From an uncultured Alphaproteobacteria bacterium (lineage in GTDB: Bacteria; Pseudomonadota; Alphaproteobacteria; RF32; CAG-239), in contig CAJUKS010000003.1 of the NCBI GenBank assembly GCA_910587405.1, forward strand, positions 1-64,000: a stretch of DNA of 64,000 nucleotides. Reading direction: 5' to 3'. Shown piece by piece: positions 32,120 through 41,137 of the stretch (positions are counted from its first letter, which is position 1; the number at the start of each line of letters is the position of its first letter). Both the position numbers and the translations under genes were made by a program. Under the pieces are notes generated by a model that was given only the letters and a program-made list of their open reading frames with translations, ran no database searches and was not told the origin of the DNA.

Positions 32120-33454
32120 TTAGTCTTCGCGGCCGGATTCTCCGGTCGGCTTGATCAGAACCTTAACGCGGGTGATTCTCATATTGTCAACCCCGATCAC
32201 TTCGTAATGGCAATAAACGTCTTCGACTTTGTCACCGATTTTCGGCAGGCGGCCGAGCAAACCGAAGACATAGCCGCCGATCGTGCTTTCTTCGTGTTCG
32301 CACTCCGGCAGCCCCATACAGTCAAAAGCGTCTTCCACCAGCACCACACCGTCAAATTCGCAGACGGAATCATTGATTTTTTTGATCGGTTCATCCGTAA
32401 TGTCATCATGTTCGTCCATGATATCTCCGACCAGTTCTTCCAAAATGTCTTCCATTGACAACAGTCCGGCGGTTCCGCCGTATTCGTCCACCACAATGGC
32501 CAAATGAATATGGCGCAGCATCATTTGGTGCAAAATTTCCGAAATCGACTTGTTTTCGGGAACAAACAAGATCTTGCGCGCCAGCTTGGTCAGAATGTCG
32601 GTGTCGTTGCCGTCGCCTTCATACTCGAGCAAATCGCGGATGTGCAGCATGCCGATGATGTGGTCTTTGTCACGTTCGCATAACGGAAAGCGGGTATGGT
32701 TGTGGGTTTTGATGAAATTCATTGCTTCGGCAAGCGTATAATCTTTGTAAAGGCATTTCATGTCCTGCCGCGGGATCATGATCTCGTGAGCGTAAATTTC
32801 CGAAAAATCAATCGCGTTTTGAATAATTTCGCCTTCGGTATCGTCAATCACGCCGCCTTTTTGCGAAGCGTCAATAATCAGTTTGATTTCTTCTTCCGAA
32901 TGGGCATCGTCATTTTCATTAGACTGCTGAACCCCCATCAGGCGCAGAATCCCGGCGGTTACTTTGTCAAAAACCCAGATGAACGGCGAAAAGATGTGCT
33001 TGAAAACGTACAACGGTTTGGCAATCAGCAGCGCATAATTTTCGGTATTCTGAATAGCCAGCGACTTCGGAACCAGCTCTCCGAGCACGACGTGCAACAG
33101 GGTAATAAAGCCGAACGCGGCGCCAAAGCTGACCGAGTGCAGCAAGACGGGATTGCCGGCAAAAAAGTTGCCGAACAGGTCTTCCAGCAATTTTGAAACC
33201 GCCGGTTCGCCGATCCAGCCCAGCCCGAGCGAAGCCAGAGTAATACCGAGTTGGATGGCGCTTAAATAGGTATTGAGATTTTCGGTAATTTTAAGAGCGG
33301 TTTCGGCCCGTTTGTTACCGAAATGAGCCAGTTCTTCCAGTTTGGTGCGGCGGATTTTGACGATTGCAAATTCGGAAACAACAAAAAAAGCGTTGGCAAA
33401 TACCAGCAGCAGCACCAGTACCAGATTAAATACATAAACGTATGCGGGACTCAT
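32120..33454 (-). CDS. CNNM/CorC-type transporter with CBS domains (hemolysin family)
   Basis: The 444-residue protein has an N-terminal DUF21 membrane domain (four helices; TKLEELAHFGNKRAETALKI, LGELVPKSLAI), two CBS domains (MIPRQDMKCLYKDYTLAEAMNF and the second around ENKSISEILHQMMLRHIHLAIVVDEYGGTAGLLSMEDILEELVGDI) and a C-terminal CorC/HlyC domain. Family members act in magnesium or cobalt transport; the hemolysin label is historical. Length and order are normal. Confidence 0.92.
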   Translation of the reverse strand: MSPAYVYVFNLVLVLLLVFANAFFVVSEFAIVKIRRTKLEELAHFGNKRAETALKITENLNTYLSAIQLGITLASLGLGWIGEPAVSKLLEDLFGNFFAGNPVLLHSVSFGAAFGFITLLHVVLGELVPKSLAIQNTENYALLIAKPLYVFKHIFSPFIWVFDKVTAGILRLMGVQQSNENDDAHSEEEIKLIIDASQKGGVIDDTEGEIIQNAIDFSEIYAHEIMIPRQDMKCLYKDYTLAEAMNFIKTHNHTRFPLCERDKDHIIGMLHIRDLLEYEGDGNDTDILTKLARKILFVPENKSISEILHQMMLRHIHLAIVVDEYGGTAGLLSMEDILEELVGDIMDEHDDITDEPIKKINDSVCEFDGVVLVEDAFDCMGLPECEHEESTIGGYVFGLLGRLPKIGDKVEDVYCHYEVIGVDNMRITRVKVLIKPTGESGRED

Positions 33455-33562
33455 GACAGGTTAATTTTTTGACCTCATTTTATTAAAACTTCGCCGTATG
33501 CTACAGGCAGTGCCGTCGCTTGTCAATAGGATTTAATACGAAAAAACGATTAAATCAGTTGT

Positions 33563-34102
33563 TTAGGGCAAAATTTCAATCGGTGTTCCGTCGGGAGTGA
33601 GGGCCCATATCTCTTCAATTTCGTCGTTGGTGACCGCAATGCAGCCGGCTGTCCAGTCTTTCAGCCGGTGAAGATTGCCGAGAAAAGGGGTGGCGTTGGG
33701 CAGACCGTGAATCATGATGTCGCCGCCGGGACTGACGCCTTTGGCCGCGGCTTGTTTACGGTCTTCGGCGTTGGGATACGAGACTCTCAGCGACAAATGA
33801 AACTTGCTGTGGGGATTGCGGCCGGAAATTCGATACAGTCCTTCGGGGGTTTTGCCGTCGCCTTCGCGTTGCTTGTGACCTTCCGGCGCAAAACCGAGGG
33901 CAATTTTGTATTCTCTCAGCACTTTGCCCTGTTTTAACAGGTAAAGTTTTCGTTCTCCTTTTTCAATTTTGATTTTATCGGCGCGTTCTTCCGTCGGTGC
34001 GGCCGCGGGAGCGCGGAGCCTGGGCAGCGCAAGCCAAAACCCGGCCGTGATAACGGTTAATGAGAGAGCGGCGGCGGTGGCTGCAATCAGTCTTCGGTTC
34101 AT
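33563..34102 (-). CDS. L,D-transpeptidase (YkuD domain)
   Basis: The 179-residue protein has an N-terminal membrane/signal segment and a YkuD domain starting ADKIKIEKGERKLYLLKQGKVLREYKIALG. The active site is complete: IMIHGLPN and DWTAGCIAVTNDEIEEIW with the catalytic Cys. Such enzymes form 3-3 cross-links or attach lipoproteins to peptidoglycan. The ATG at 34102 is chosen because GGGAG lies about eight bases upstream; a longer frame adds an unrelated N-terminus. Confidence 0.9.
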   Translation of the reverse strand: MNRRLIAATAAALSLTVITAGFWLALPRLRAPAAAPTEERADKIKIEKGERKLYLLKQGKVLREYKIALGFAPEGHKQREGDGKTPEGLYRISGRNPHSKFHLSLRVSYPNAEDRKQAAAKGVSPGGDIMIHGLPNATPFLGNLHRLKDWTAGCIAVTNDEIEEIWALTPDGTPIEILP

Positions 34103-34292
34103 GTTGTTTTCTCCCTTTGGCGCAATTGTGTCGGTTTGTCCTATACAAGACGTTTTTTTGCAAAAAGTCAAGATGCGGTTTTAATGATATAATAAGGCCG
34201 CCGCAACAAAATATTGACTATTTAAAGGCGAATTGTTAGTGATAACAAAAGGCCGCGGTGCACCGGGCGGAGACCGCAAAACGGAGAAAAAA

Positions 34293-35147
34293 ATGAGAAA
34301 TGATGACGAAATGGAAGAAATGATCCGGCTGACCGAGCGGATTGATGTTATTCTCAATCAAAAACAGTTGCGTGAAGACCCTAAGCTGGAACAAAGCAAA
34401 GTCGGAGAATTGATAGACCAAAGTTGCGAAACCGTCGACCGGTTTGTTGCCGATTTCATTTATCAGGTTTTGCAAGACCGTCCGACCCCGGAAGAAGCTG
34501 ACAGTCGGGTTGCCGGCTATGTGGAAGCTGTTCGTCAAACCGGCGGCAACGAAAGCGCCGGTTATCTCGAGAAAGCGCTGAAAGAGAAATTGAAAAAAGA
34601 AAGCGGAAAATCGGCCGCTCGCCGCCGTTTTGAAAAATATGTGTGGCTGGTTGTCTTATTGCTTTTCGTTGTCGGGCTGATCGGCGTTAAATTCTATTAT
34701 AAATGCGACGTCAGCCACCCCCTTTTGAGTCGTCCGGGAATGGAAAATGTCATCAGGTTGGGGCAAAAAATAAAATATCATGATTCGGTGGTGTCTTCCA
34801 AAGTTCATCACCGCAAAGAAGGCCTTATGAAAACGATCTTGCTGTGGCCGCTCAGTGTTTCGGATCAGGAAAGCGGGTATTATACTCAATATATCGTTTT
34901 GCTCAGCCGGCTCGGTTATGAATTAAAGCAGGGCGGCCATGCCTGCGAAATCGGTAGTTGGGCCAAACCTCAGGATCAGGATTATAACGAGGAAGAAATC
35001 GTCCGGCTGTGGAAATTGGCGGAAATCGTCAACGAAAAAGCCGCGAAAAAACTGCGTGATTTGCCGTCGGATATTGAGCCTCAGGACATGGTTTCGCTGA
35101 TTGCGGAAATTCTGGTCGAAAGCTTCCCCTGTCCGGGCACCGAATAA
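34293..35147 (+). CDS. Hypothetical single-span membrane protein
   Basis: The 284-residue protein has a charged helical N-terminal region of about 110 residues, a membrane helix (YVWLVVLLLFVVGLIGVKFYY) and a periplasmic or cytoplasmic C-terminal domain rich in charged residues. I recognise no family. GGAG about eight bases before the ATG at 34293 supports the start. TATAAT near 34187 preceded by AAGTCA is a possible promoter. It converges on the MscS gene. Confidence 0.6.
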   Translation: MRNDDEMEEMIRLTERIDVILNQKQLREDPKLEQSKVGELIDQSCETVDRFVADFIYQVLQDRPTPEEADSRVAGYVEAVRQTGGNESAGYLEKALKEKLKKESGKSAARRRFEKYVWLVVLLLFVVGLIGVKFYYKCDVSHPLLSRPGMENVIRLGQKIKYHDSVVSSKVHHRKEGLMKTILLWPLSVSDQESGYYTQYIVLLSRLGYELKQGGHACEIGSWAKPQDQDYNEEEIVRLWKLAEIVNEKAAKKLRDLPSDIEPQDMVSLIAEILVESFPCPGTE

Positions 35148-35184
35148 AAGGCGGCCCGAGAAGAAGCCCGGATCGGATGCCTTT

Positions 35185-37608
35185 TCAGCTTTCGGCGTCG
35201 GCCGGTTTGGCTTCCGAACGGTCCGCCTGTACCTGAGCTGCCGCTGTGTTTTGATCCGGCGCTGCGGCTTCATAATGCACCGTCTGTTGCGGAAAAGGGA
35301 TGTTGATGTTCAACTCCCGAAAACGTTTGATGATTTTGTCGCGCAAATCGTCACCGATGGAAGAACGGTTGAATACGTTGGCGGTGAAACAGTTGAGCTG
35401 AAAATCGAGACTGCTGTCGCCGAGGTTGGTAAAGACCACCGACGGCGCCGGCGTCGTCAGAACATTAGGGTTGGAAGCGGCAATTTCAAGCAGCGTCTGT
35501 TTAACCTGTTCGACATTGCTGTCGTAGCCGACGCCGACCTTGACGACCACCCGGCCGGTCTTGTTGCCGTAGGTGTAGTTGATCAGGCTTTTTGACAGAA
35601 TGTCCGAATTCGGGACAATGACGGTTGCTTTGTCCCAGGTTTCGATTTCGGTCGAGCGCATATTGATTCTTTTGACGATGCCTTCCTGACCGCCGATATT
35701 GACCCAGTCGCCGATTTTGATCGGTCGTTCCCACAAAATCGTCATACCTGCCGCCAGGTTGCTGACCATGTTCTGCAGCCCGAGACCGACCCCGAACGAC
35801 AACGCTCCGGCAATAATGGTAATGCTGCTGAGACTGCCGCCCATGACCGCGATCGCCAGCAGTCCGGAAATAATAAAACCCAAAAAGCCGATTGACGAAA
35901 CGACCGAATTGCGCAGGCCGTCGTTCATTTCGATTTTGCTGAGGTTGCCGCTGAGAAAACTGTTTTTAAGCATTTTGAAAAGCGACAGCAAAACAAAAAA
36001 GCTGATAATGCCGAGCAAAATTGAGGTGATCGAAATATGAACGCCGCCGATGTTAAAGCCGACCAAAAAGCCCTTGATGCGGGCCAGCAGCAGATCGACC
36101 GACACGCCCCAAATGCCCAGAAGAAGGATGATCCCGGCAATCCACATCACCGGCGTTAACAACAGTCCGAACCAAAATTCGCTCTTAATCAGCGTGCGCC
36201 GGCTGATCCGAAACGTCAATACCCAGAACCGAAACTGCAATATGCGATGAAACAGGCCGCGCAGCAGTTTGTCAATAATATAGAGGATACCCACCGCCAC
36301 CGCGGAAATGATAAAACGGTTGATAATGTATTCGGACAGGCGGATATAACCGAACAAAGAAAAAGAGAAAGCGACGCTCATGACAAAGGTGACGGCGAGG
36401 CTGATTTTTGAAGAAGTGCTCAATTCGGCTATCGGGGTGTCGCCGTTGATGTCGGTGTCGGAGAGGGTTTTGTTGTCATAGAGGGCGGTTCGGGTGACCC
36501 ATACCACGCAAAAGGCCTTAACCGCGTTGGCGAAAATCTTTAACGAATAAATGATTGAATTGTCATAGGCCATTTGGTCGGCCACGCTTTGAAAGAAAGA
36601 AACAATGCAAATGGCCGCGGCCGAAATAATCAACGCCGAACTGATCGATTTGGCGCAGCCGTCACCGACTTCAATAATCCGCCATTTGCCGTTGAACGGG
36701 GTAAAGGTAACCTTAACCGCCGCTTTGACCAGATAATAGGAAAGCACGTAAAGCGCTGCCGTATTTAACAACAATCCGAAAGCGTCGGTATTGACCAGAT
36801 CATTGTTTCTGAGCCAAAATAAAAAAGCTCCGATCACGGCGGCCGGAATGGCGCCGCGGGCAATCAGCATCCATACGGCTGCTCGTACTTTTTGCGAATA
36901 GTCGGGATATTCGATGTTTTCGCGGTAACCGAACCAGTGTTTAATGTAGCGGCTGAGCAAATAAGCGGTAGCCAACGCGGCCAGCATCGCCAGAACGACC
37001 GCAAGAATGTTATTTTTGACCGTGGTTTGACGTTCGGGCGAAAGTTTCTGATACCAGTTAAGCGGCGATTTTACCAGTTCAAACAAAAACCCGGCAAAAC
37101 TGGTAAGCGATTCCCAAAATTGCTGAGGATGAAAAATGGAACTTTGTTTAACCAGAATGCTGTCCAAAAGCTGCCGATTGAGTACTTTAAGAATCAGATT
37201 GTTGATGTCGTCGATTTTTGCGGACAATAAGTCAATCTGAGCAATTTGCGCTTTGTGGCCGTTGGCGGTTTTGGTAAAATCTTTGCGCTGGCGGGAAATT
37301 GTCGCCGGTTCGCTGTCGTCTTTTTCCGGTGCCGGGCCGAGGGCGTTGAGCTTTCTTTGTACCGAATCAAGTTCGGTTGCATGTTGTTGCCGTGCCTGCG
37401 ACAAGGTTTCCTGAGTTTGGGTCAGCGTTTGCAAAAAAGCGGCCGTCTGTTCACGGGTGGCTTTGCCGCTGTTCAGGGTGGCGGTCATGTTGTCGAGTTG
37501 TTTGCCGGTTTTGGCAGGATCGAAGACAGCGGCAGCGTCCGGTGTTGTCTGGGCGTAAACCGATACCGACTGAAACAACAGCAAAAGCAGGATGGCAATT
37601 TTTTTCAT
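35185..37608 (-). CDS. Mechanosensitive ion channel, large MscS/MscK-like
   Basis: The 807-residue protein has a signal peptide (ending VYA), a periplasmic coiled-coil region (DUF3772-like, residues about 20-160), about ten membrane helices, and a C-terminal MscS domain with GALSFGVGLGLQNMVSNLAAGMTILWERPIKIGDWVNIGGQEGIV, the pore helix and beta domain signature. It should protect against osmotic downshock. The C-terminus ends in a glutamine/alanine tail. Confidence 0.93.
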   Translation of the reverse strand: MKKIAILLLLLFQSVSVYAQTTPDAAAVFDPAKTGKQLDNMTATLNSGKATREQTAAFLQTLTQTQETLSQARQQHATELDSVQRKLNALGPAPEKDDSEPATISRQRKDFTKTANGHKAQIAQIDLLSAKIDDINNLILKVLNRQLLDSILVKQSSIFHPQQFWESLTSFAGFLFELVKSPLNWYQKLSPERQTTVKNNILAVVLAMLAALATAYLLSRYIKHWFGYRENIEYPDYSQKVRAAVWMLIARGAIPAAVIGAFLFWLRNNDLVNTDAFGLLLNTAALYVLSYYLVKAAVKVTFTPFNGKWRIIEVGDGCAKSISSALIISAAAICIVSFFQSVADQMAYDNSIIYSLKIFANAVKAFCVVWVTRTALYDNKTLSDTDINGDTPIAELSTSSKISLAVTFVMSVAFSFSLFGYIRLSEYIINRFIISAVAVGILYIIDKLLRGLFHRILQFRFWVLTFRISRRTLIKSEFWFGLLLTPVMWIAGIILLLGIWGVSVDLLLARIKGFLVGFNIGGVHISITSILLGIISFFVLLSLFKMLKNSFLSGNLSKIEMNDGLRNSVVSSIGFLGFIISGLLAIAVMGGSLSSITIIAGALSFGVGLGLQNMVSNLAAGMTILWERPIKIGDWVNIGGQEGIVKRINMRSTEIETWDKATVIVPNSDILSKSLINYTYGNKTGRVVVKVGVGYDSNVEQVKQTLLEIAASNPNVLTTPAPSVVFTNLGDSSLDFQLNCFTANVFNRSSIGDDLRDKIIKRFRELNINIPFPQQTVHYEAAAPDQNTAAAQVQADRSEAKPADAES

Positions 37609-37722
37609 CAGGATGTCCCCATATTATATTTTATCAGAATTTCCTCACATCGCTTCTTGTGGATATGGGGATATCAGTTATATAATCCAAGGGGAGATGC
37701 GTAAAAAATATGCGGGCGGAGT

Positions 37723-38541
37723 TTAAGGCTCAATTCGGATGTAAGCGCGGTCGTCAAAAGAATTGTTGCCTTTTGTCAGTCCTTTTGTTCCTTTGTTAAT
37801 ATTCATACAAAGGGGATCGTCGGCAAGCGCGTTTTGCAAATAAGCTTCGCTTTCTTCAAGAGTTTGAAACAGTTTCGGATATCCGTCCGAAGCCAGAACG
37901 ACGCTTTTGGCTCCCGACGCGTCAATGATCTTGATTCGTTTTTTTAAGACCGGAAATCCGTCCAACACTTCCCAGGCGTATTCGGATCCGCCGAGGTTGT
38001 TTTGCAAAAGGCTCTGGTTTTTGAGCAAAGGCATAATGAATTCGCGGCCGCTGTCGCAAGCGGACAATTCTTCTGCCGTTTTTCCGAGTTCCAACTGCAT
38101 TTGCAAAAACAGACAGCGGGCTTGAGTCGTGATGTCGTCAATGAGCTTGCGGTTATAAAAACAAACGTTGTCAATCATTGCCGCGCAATCTCCGACTTGC
38201 CAGATTTCTTTTCTGACACGGTTGTAAATGACAACCGATGCGCTCGGACGTTCTGCCGGCACTTCTTTCAAATGTTGATAACAACCGCGTTTTCGGTACC
38301 ACTCGGCAAGATGCTGCGTTATCCTGTCGACGGCTTCGTAAACATCGAGAGAAGGGTTCAGTTGTTGCAGCGCTTCTTTTACTTTTTCGGTTGCCGCTTT
38401 TCCCGGCAACATGCCGTCATATAAAATCGGAGTCTTGGCGGTAGCGCCGTCAATCACGGCAATCAGATCCTTTGATTTGAAAATGCCGTCTTCGCACAGT
38501 TGCGGGTCCTGATTTTTTTCCTTTGATGAATTCTTCGACAA
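37723..38541 (-). CDS. PP2C-like protein phosphatase, start apparently frameshifted
   Basis: Motifs fit the PPM/PP2C fold: CEDGIF, AVIDGATAK, ASVVIYNRVRKEIWQVGDCAAMI, VVLASDGYPKLF and SFDDRAYIRI supply the metal-binding acidic residues. It is probably a soluble serine/threonine phosphatase. The longest frame starts at a TTG (38541) with no ribosome site. Seven bases upstream, an ATG at 38548 has GGAG in the right place and encodes MKIVEEFIKGK, a likelier N-terminus, but it is out of frame because of a run of seven A (38519-38513 on this strand); six A would join the two. So the gene is frameshifted, phase-variable, or the run is miscounted. Confidence 0.72.
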   Translation of the reverse strand: MSKNSSKEKNQDPQLCEDGIFKSKDLIAVIDGATAKTPILYDGMLPGKAATEKVKEALQQLNPSLDVYEAVDRITQHLAEWYRKRGCYQHLKEVPAERPSASVVIYNRVRKEIWQVGDCAAMIDNVCFYNRKLIDDITTQARCLFLQMQLELGKTAEELSACDSGREFIMPLLKNQSLLQNNLGGSEYAWEVLDGFPVLKKRIKIIDASGAKSVVLASDGYPKLFQTLEESEAYLQNALADDPLCMNINKGTKGLTKGNNSFDDRAYIRIEP

Positions 38542-38688
38542 TTTTCATTCTCGTTCTCCGTTGAGGCGGTTGCTCTGTTCTTATCGGTTCCCAGCATAAA
38601 CTTTTTATATCGCATTGGCAACCTTTGCGATAAACCCCAAAAAAGCAGTCGCTGATGACTGCGGACGGCGGCCGAACTTTAAAATGCG

Positions 38689-38718
38689 AACGCCTTCCGG
38701 ATTTAAACGGAAGGCGTT
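38689..38718 (-). terminator. Terminator of the LEA-like gene
   Basis: AACGCCTTCCG and CGGAAGGCGTT are perfect 11-base reverse complements about 17 bases after the minus-strand stop. The T-run on this strand is short (ATTTT). Confidence 0.7.
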
Positions 38719-38734
38719 TGGCAAAAGTTTCTGT

Positions 38735-39460
38735 TTATTCATACATTCCGTTGTTGGTGTTTCTGACGTTTTCACGGTTGGCATTGTTTACTCTGGCCGC
38801 ACCGTCTTTGGTGGCTTCCCAGGCGTCGCTCGACTTTTCGGAAATGGCGTTACCGGCTTTGGCAGCACCGTCTTTGGTGGCTTCCCAGGCGTCGCTCGAC
38901 TTTTCGGAAATAGCGTCACCGGCTCTGGCTGCGCCGTCTTTGGTCGCTTCCCAGGCGTCGCTCGACTTTTCGGAAATGGCATTGCCGGCTTTGGCCGCAC
39001 CGTCTTTGGTCGCTTCCCAGGCGTTACCGCTCACTTCTTTGGTTTTGTCCCATACCTTGGCGGCGCCTTCTTTGGTGGCGTCCCAAGCGTCGCCGGATTT
39101 TTCGGCAATGGCGTCACCGATCAGAGCGGCGCCTTCTTTGGTTTTTTCCCAAGCGCTTTTGTCTTCGCCGCGGTTTTGGCCGTTGTCATTGTTGTTGTTG
39201 CTGTCAAACGATGCGTTGTTGTTATTGTTGTTGTCTTCACGAACGGCATCGCGGTTGTTTTGGTTGTAATTATCTTCGGACATGTTTCGTTCTCCTTGTG
39301 TTGTGTTAATATTAACCCGGTTAGGATTGCGGGTGGTGGTAAGATTTAAATTTCCGTTGTCTTCACCGGCATTTGCGTTTCCGTTTTGCAAAACGTTTCC
39401 CGTCAGGCAAAAAGCTGCGGTCAACGCGGCGGCAAAGGCATATTTGTATGTTGTTTTCAT
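38735..39460 (-). CDS. LEA/apolipoprotein-like repeat protein with signal peptide and a second internal start
   Basis: The full product (241 residues) has a signal peptide (MKTTYKYAFAAALTAAFCLTG), an Asn-rich segment, then 22-residue repeats of the type SDAWEATKDGAAKAGNAISEKS, at least four in near-perfect tandem, flanked by more divergent ones. Amphipathic repeats like these occur in LEA group 3 and similar stress proteins. Two good starts exist in frame: ATG at 39460 with AAGGAGGT upstream, and ATG at 39283 (MSEDNYNQNNRD) with AAGGAG upstream. The second would give a cytoplasmic form lacking the signal. Which is used is unknown. Confidence 0.78.
   Translation of the reverse strand: MKTTYKYAFAAALTAAFCLTGNVLQNGNANAGEDNGNLNLTTTRNPNRVNINTTQGERNMSEDNYNQNNRDAVREDNNNNNNASFDSNNNNDNGQNRGEDKSAWEKTKEGAALIGDAIAEKSGDAWDATKEGAAKVWDKTKEVSGNAWEATKDGAAKAGNAISEKSSDAWEATKDGAARAGDAISEKSSDAWEATKDGAAKAGNAISEKSSDAWEATKDGAARVNNANRENVRNTNNGMYE
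38800..39035 (-). repeat. 66-bp tandem coding repeats of the LEA-like gene
   Basis: Copies begin at about 38800, 38866, 38932 and 38998 and match closely at the DNA level, beyond what protein conservation requires. This suggests recent expansion or gene conversion; copy number may vary between strains. Confidence 0.85.
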
Positions 39461-39640
39461 AAAAACCTCCTTAAAAGATTACTTTTTCAACATAATCATT
39501 GCGGTCCTACTTTAAATAAAACTTTGATTATAAAGACTTTATCCGAAAAATAAAAAACCGGTACAGGGAATTGTAACTTTGTAAAAGCCGATTATTTAAG
39601 AGTGGTGAAACATACAAATTTTTTAATCGGGAAGAAAAAT

Positions 39641-41122
39641 ATGGTAAGCGAAAGCAATAAAATCGGACTGATTCCGGCCATTTTGATGGTTGCCGGAAAT
39701 ATGATGGGTTCCGGCGTCTTTATGTTGCCGGCCAACCTTGCCGGTATCGGCAGTATTGCCATCATCGGCTGGCTGATTACGGTTGTGGGCGCCATTGCGT
39801 TGGGTTTGGTGTTTGCCAAATTAACCGAAATCAACACCGCCGCCGGCGGGCCTTACGCTTATGCACGCAAGGCTTTCGGCGATTATATGGGTTATCAGAC
39901 CAACCTTGTTTACTGGTTGGCAAACGTTATCGGCAATGTTGGGCTGGCGGTGGCCGGGCTCGGGTATCTGACTCCGTTTTTTCCTTCGTTGAAAGATCCG
40001 TTGGTAATGGCCTTGGCACAGATTTCGGTCATTTGGTTTTTTACTTACGCCAACATTCTCGGTCCGAAGGTGGTCGGACGGATGCAGGGGATTACGACAA
40101 CCGTGGCTTTGTTTCCGATTGTCGGCGTGGCGCTGCTGGGTTGGTTTTGGTTTAGCGGCGAAACTTACATGGAAGGCTGGAATGTCACCGGGCAAAGTGA
40201 CTTTACCGCTGTTGGCATGACTTTGAATTTCACGCTGTGGGCTTTTATCGGGGTCGAAAGCGCTTCGGTTTCGACGGCGGTCGTCAAAAATCCGGCGCGT
40301 AACGTGCCAATTGCGACCGTAGTCGGCGTTCTTTTGGCGGCCGTATGTTACGTTCTCAGTTCCTCGGCAATTATGGGGATTATTCCCAACAAAGAACTGA
40401 TAACTTCGTCGGCGCCGTTTTCCGAGGCCGTGAGCATTGCCCTGGGCAGCACCGCCGGAAAAATCGTCGCGGTTTGTGCGGCGGTGGGTTGTTTGGGTTC
40501 ACTGGCCGGATGGACACTTTTGGTCGGTCAGACGGCTCAGGCGGCAGCCAAGGACGGATTGTTTGCCAACATATTTGCGCGGGTGAACCGGCGCGGCGTA
40601 CCGGCGGCCGGGTTGGCCATCGTGGCGGCGATCATGACGCTGCAGGTTTTGGCAACGATGTCTCCGACCGCCTCCGAACAGTTTGGCAAAATTGCCTCGA
40701 TTGCCGTTATTATGACGTTGTTGCCGTATATTTATTCCTGTGTGGCGATCAAAATTCTCGGCCATGAGAAAATGTCGGACAGTCAGGGATTGTTCTATAC
40801 GATTGTCGGTCTGATCGGCGCCCTGTACAGTATGGCGGCAATGATCGGTTCGGACAGCGGACAAACGCGTTGGGCGCTGATTTTTGTTATCTCGACGATT
40901 ATTTTCTACGAACTTTCGGTCAATCGCAAACTGGAAATCAAGGATACGGGGATCAAGCCCGGAGGCTGCTGTGTTCCGGTCTGGGTACGTTATATGACCC
41001 TGGCGATTACGATTGCGGCATTGATTGCCATGTTTTGGGTTTCGTTGGGCGAATACAGCTCGAAGCGACTCAACGATTATATCAACACTTCTACGGTTTC
41101 CAGCCCCGCCTGGCAAAATTAA
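39641..41122 (+). CDS. adiC: Arginine/agmatine antiporter AdiC
   Basis: The 493-residue APC-family protein matches AdiC closely along its length: KIGLIPAILMVAGNMMGSGVFMLPANLA, GPYAYARKAFG, the GETYMEGWNVTG segment, LWAFIGVESASVS with Trp and Glu of the binding site, NPARNVPIATVVGVLLAAVCYVLSSSAIMGIIPN, and GWTLLVGQTAQAAAKDGLF with the gating Trp. AdiC swaps outside arginine for inside agmatine. The ATG at 39641 removes a short upstream extension. The decarboxylase gene follows by about 15 bases, making a complete acid-resistance module. Confidence 0.93.
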   Translation: MVSESNKIGLIPAILMVAGNMMGSGVFMLPANLAGIGSIAIIGWLITVVGAIALGLVFAKLTEINTAAGGPYAYARKAFGDYMGYQTNLVYWLANVIGNVGLAVAGLGYLTPFFPSLKDPLVMALAQISVIWFFTYANILGPKVVGRMQGITTTVALFPIVGVALLGWFWFSGETYMEGWNVTGQSDFTAVGMTLNFTLWAFIGVESASVSTAVVKNPARNVPIATVVGVLLAAVCYVLSSSAIMGIIPNKELITSSAPFSEAVSIALGSTAGKIVAVCAAVGCLGSLAGWTLLVGQTAQAAAKDGLFANIFARVNRRGVPAAGLAIVAAIMTLQVLATMSPTASEQFGKIASIAVIMTLLPYIYSCVAIKILGHEKMSDSQGLFYTIVGLIGALYSMAAMIGSDSGQTRWALIFVISTIIFYELSVNRKLEIKDTGIKPGGCCVPVWVRYMTLAITIAALIAMFWVSLGEYSSKRLNDYINTSTVSSPAWQN

Positions 41123-41137
41123 CAAGGAGAATTGAAA

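Noticed and set aside
38800..39035. Regular repeats as a possible CRISPR array
   Set aside because: The 66-base units are contiguous, in frame and code for protein repeats; there are no spacers.
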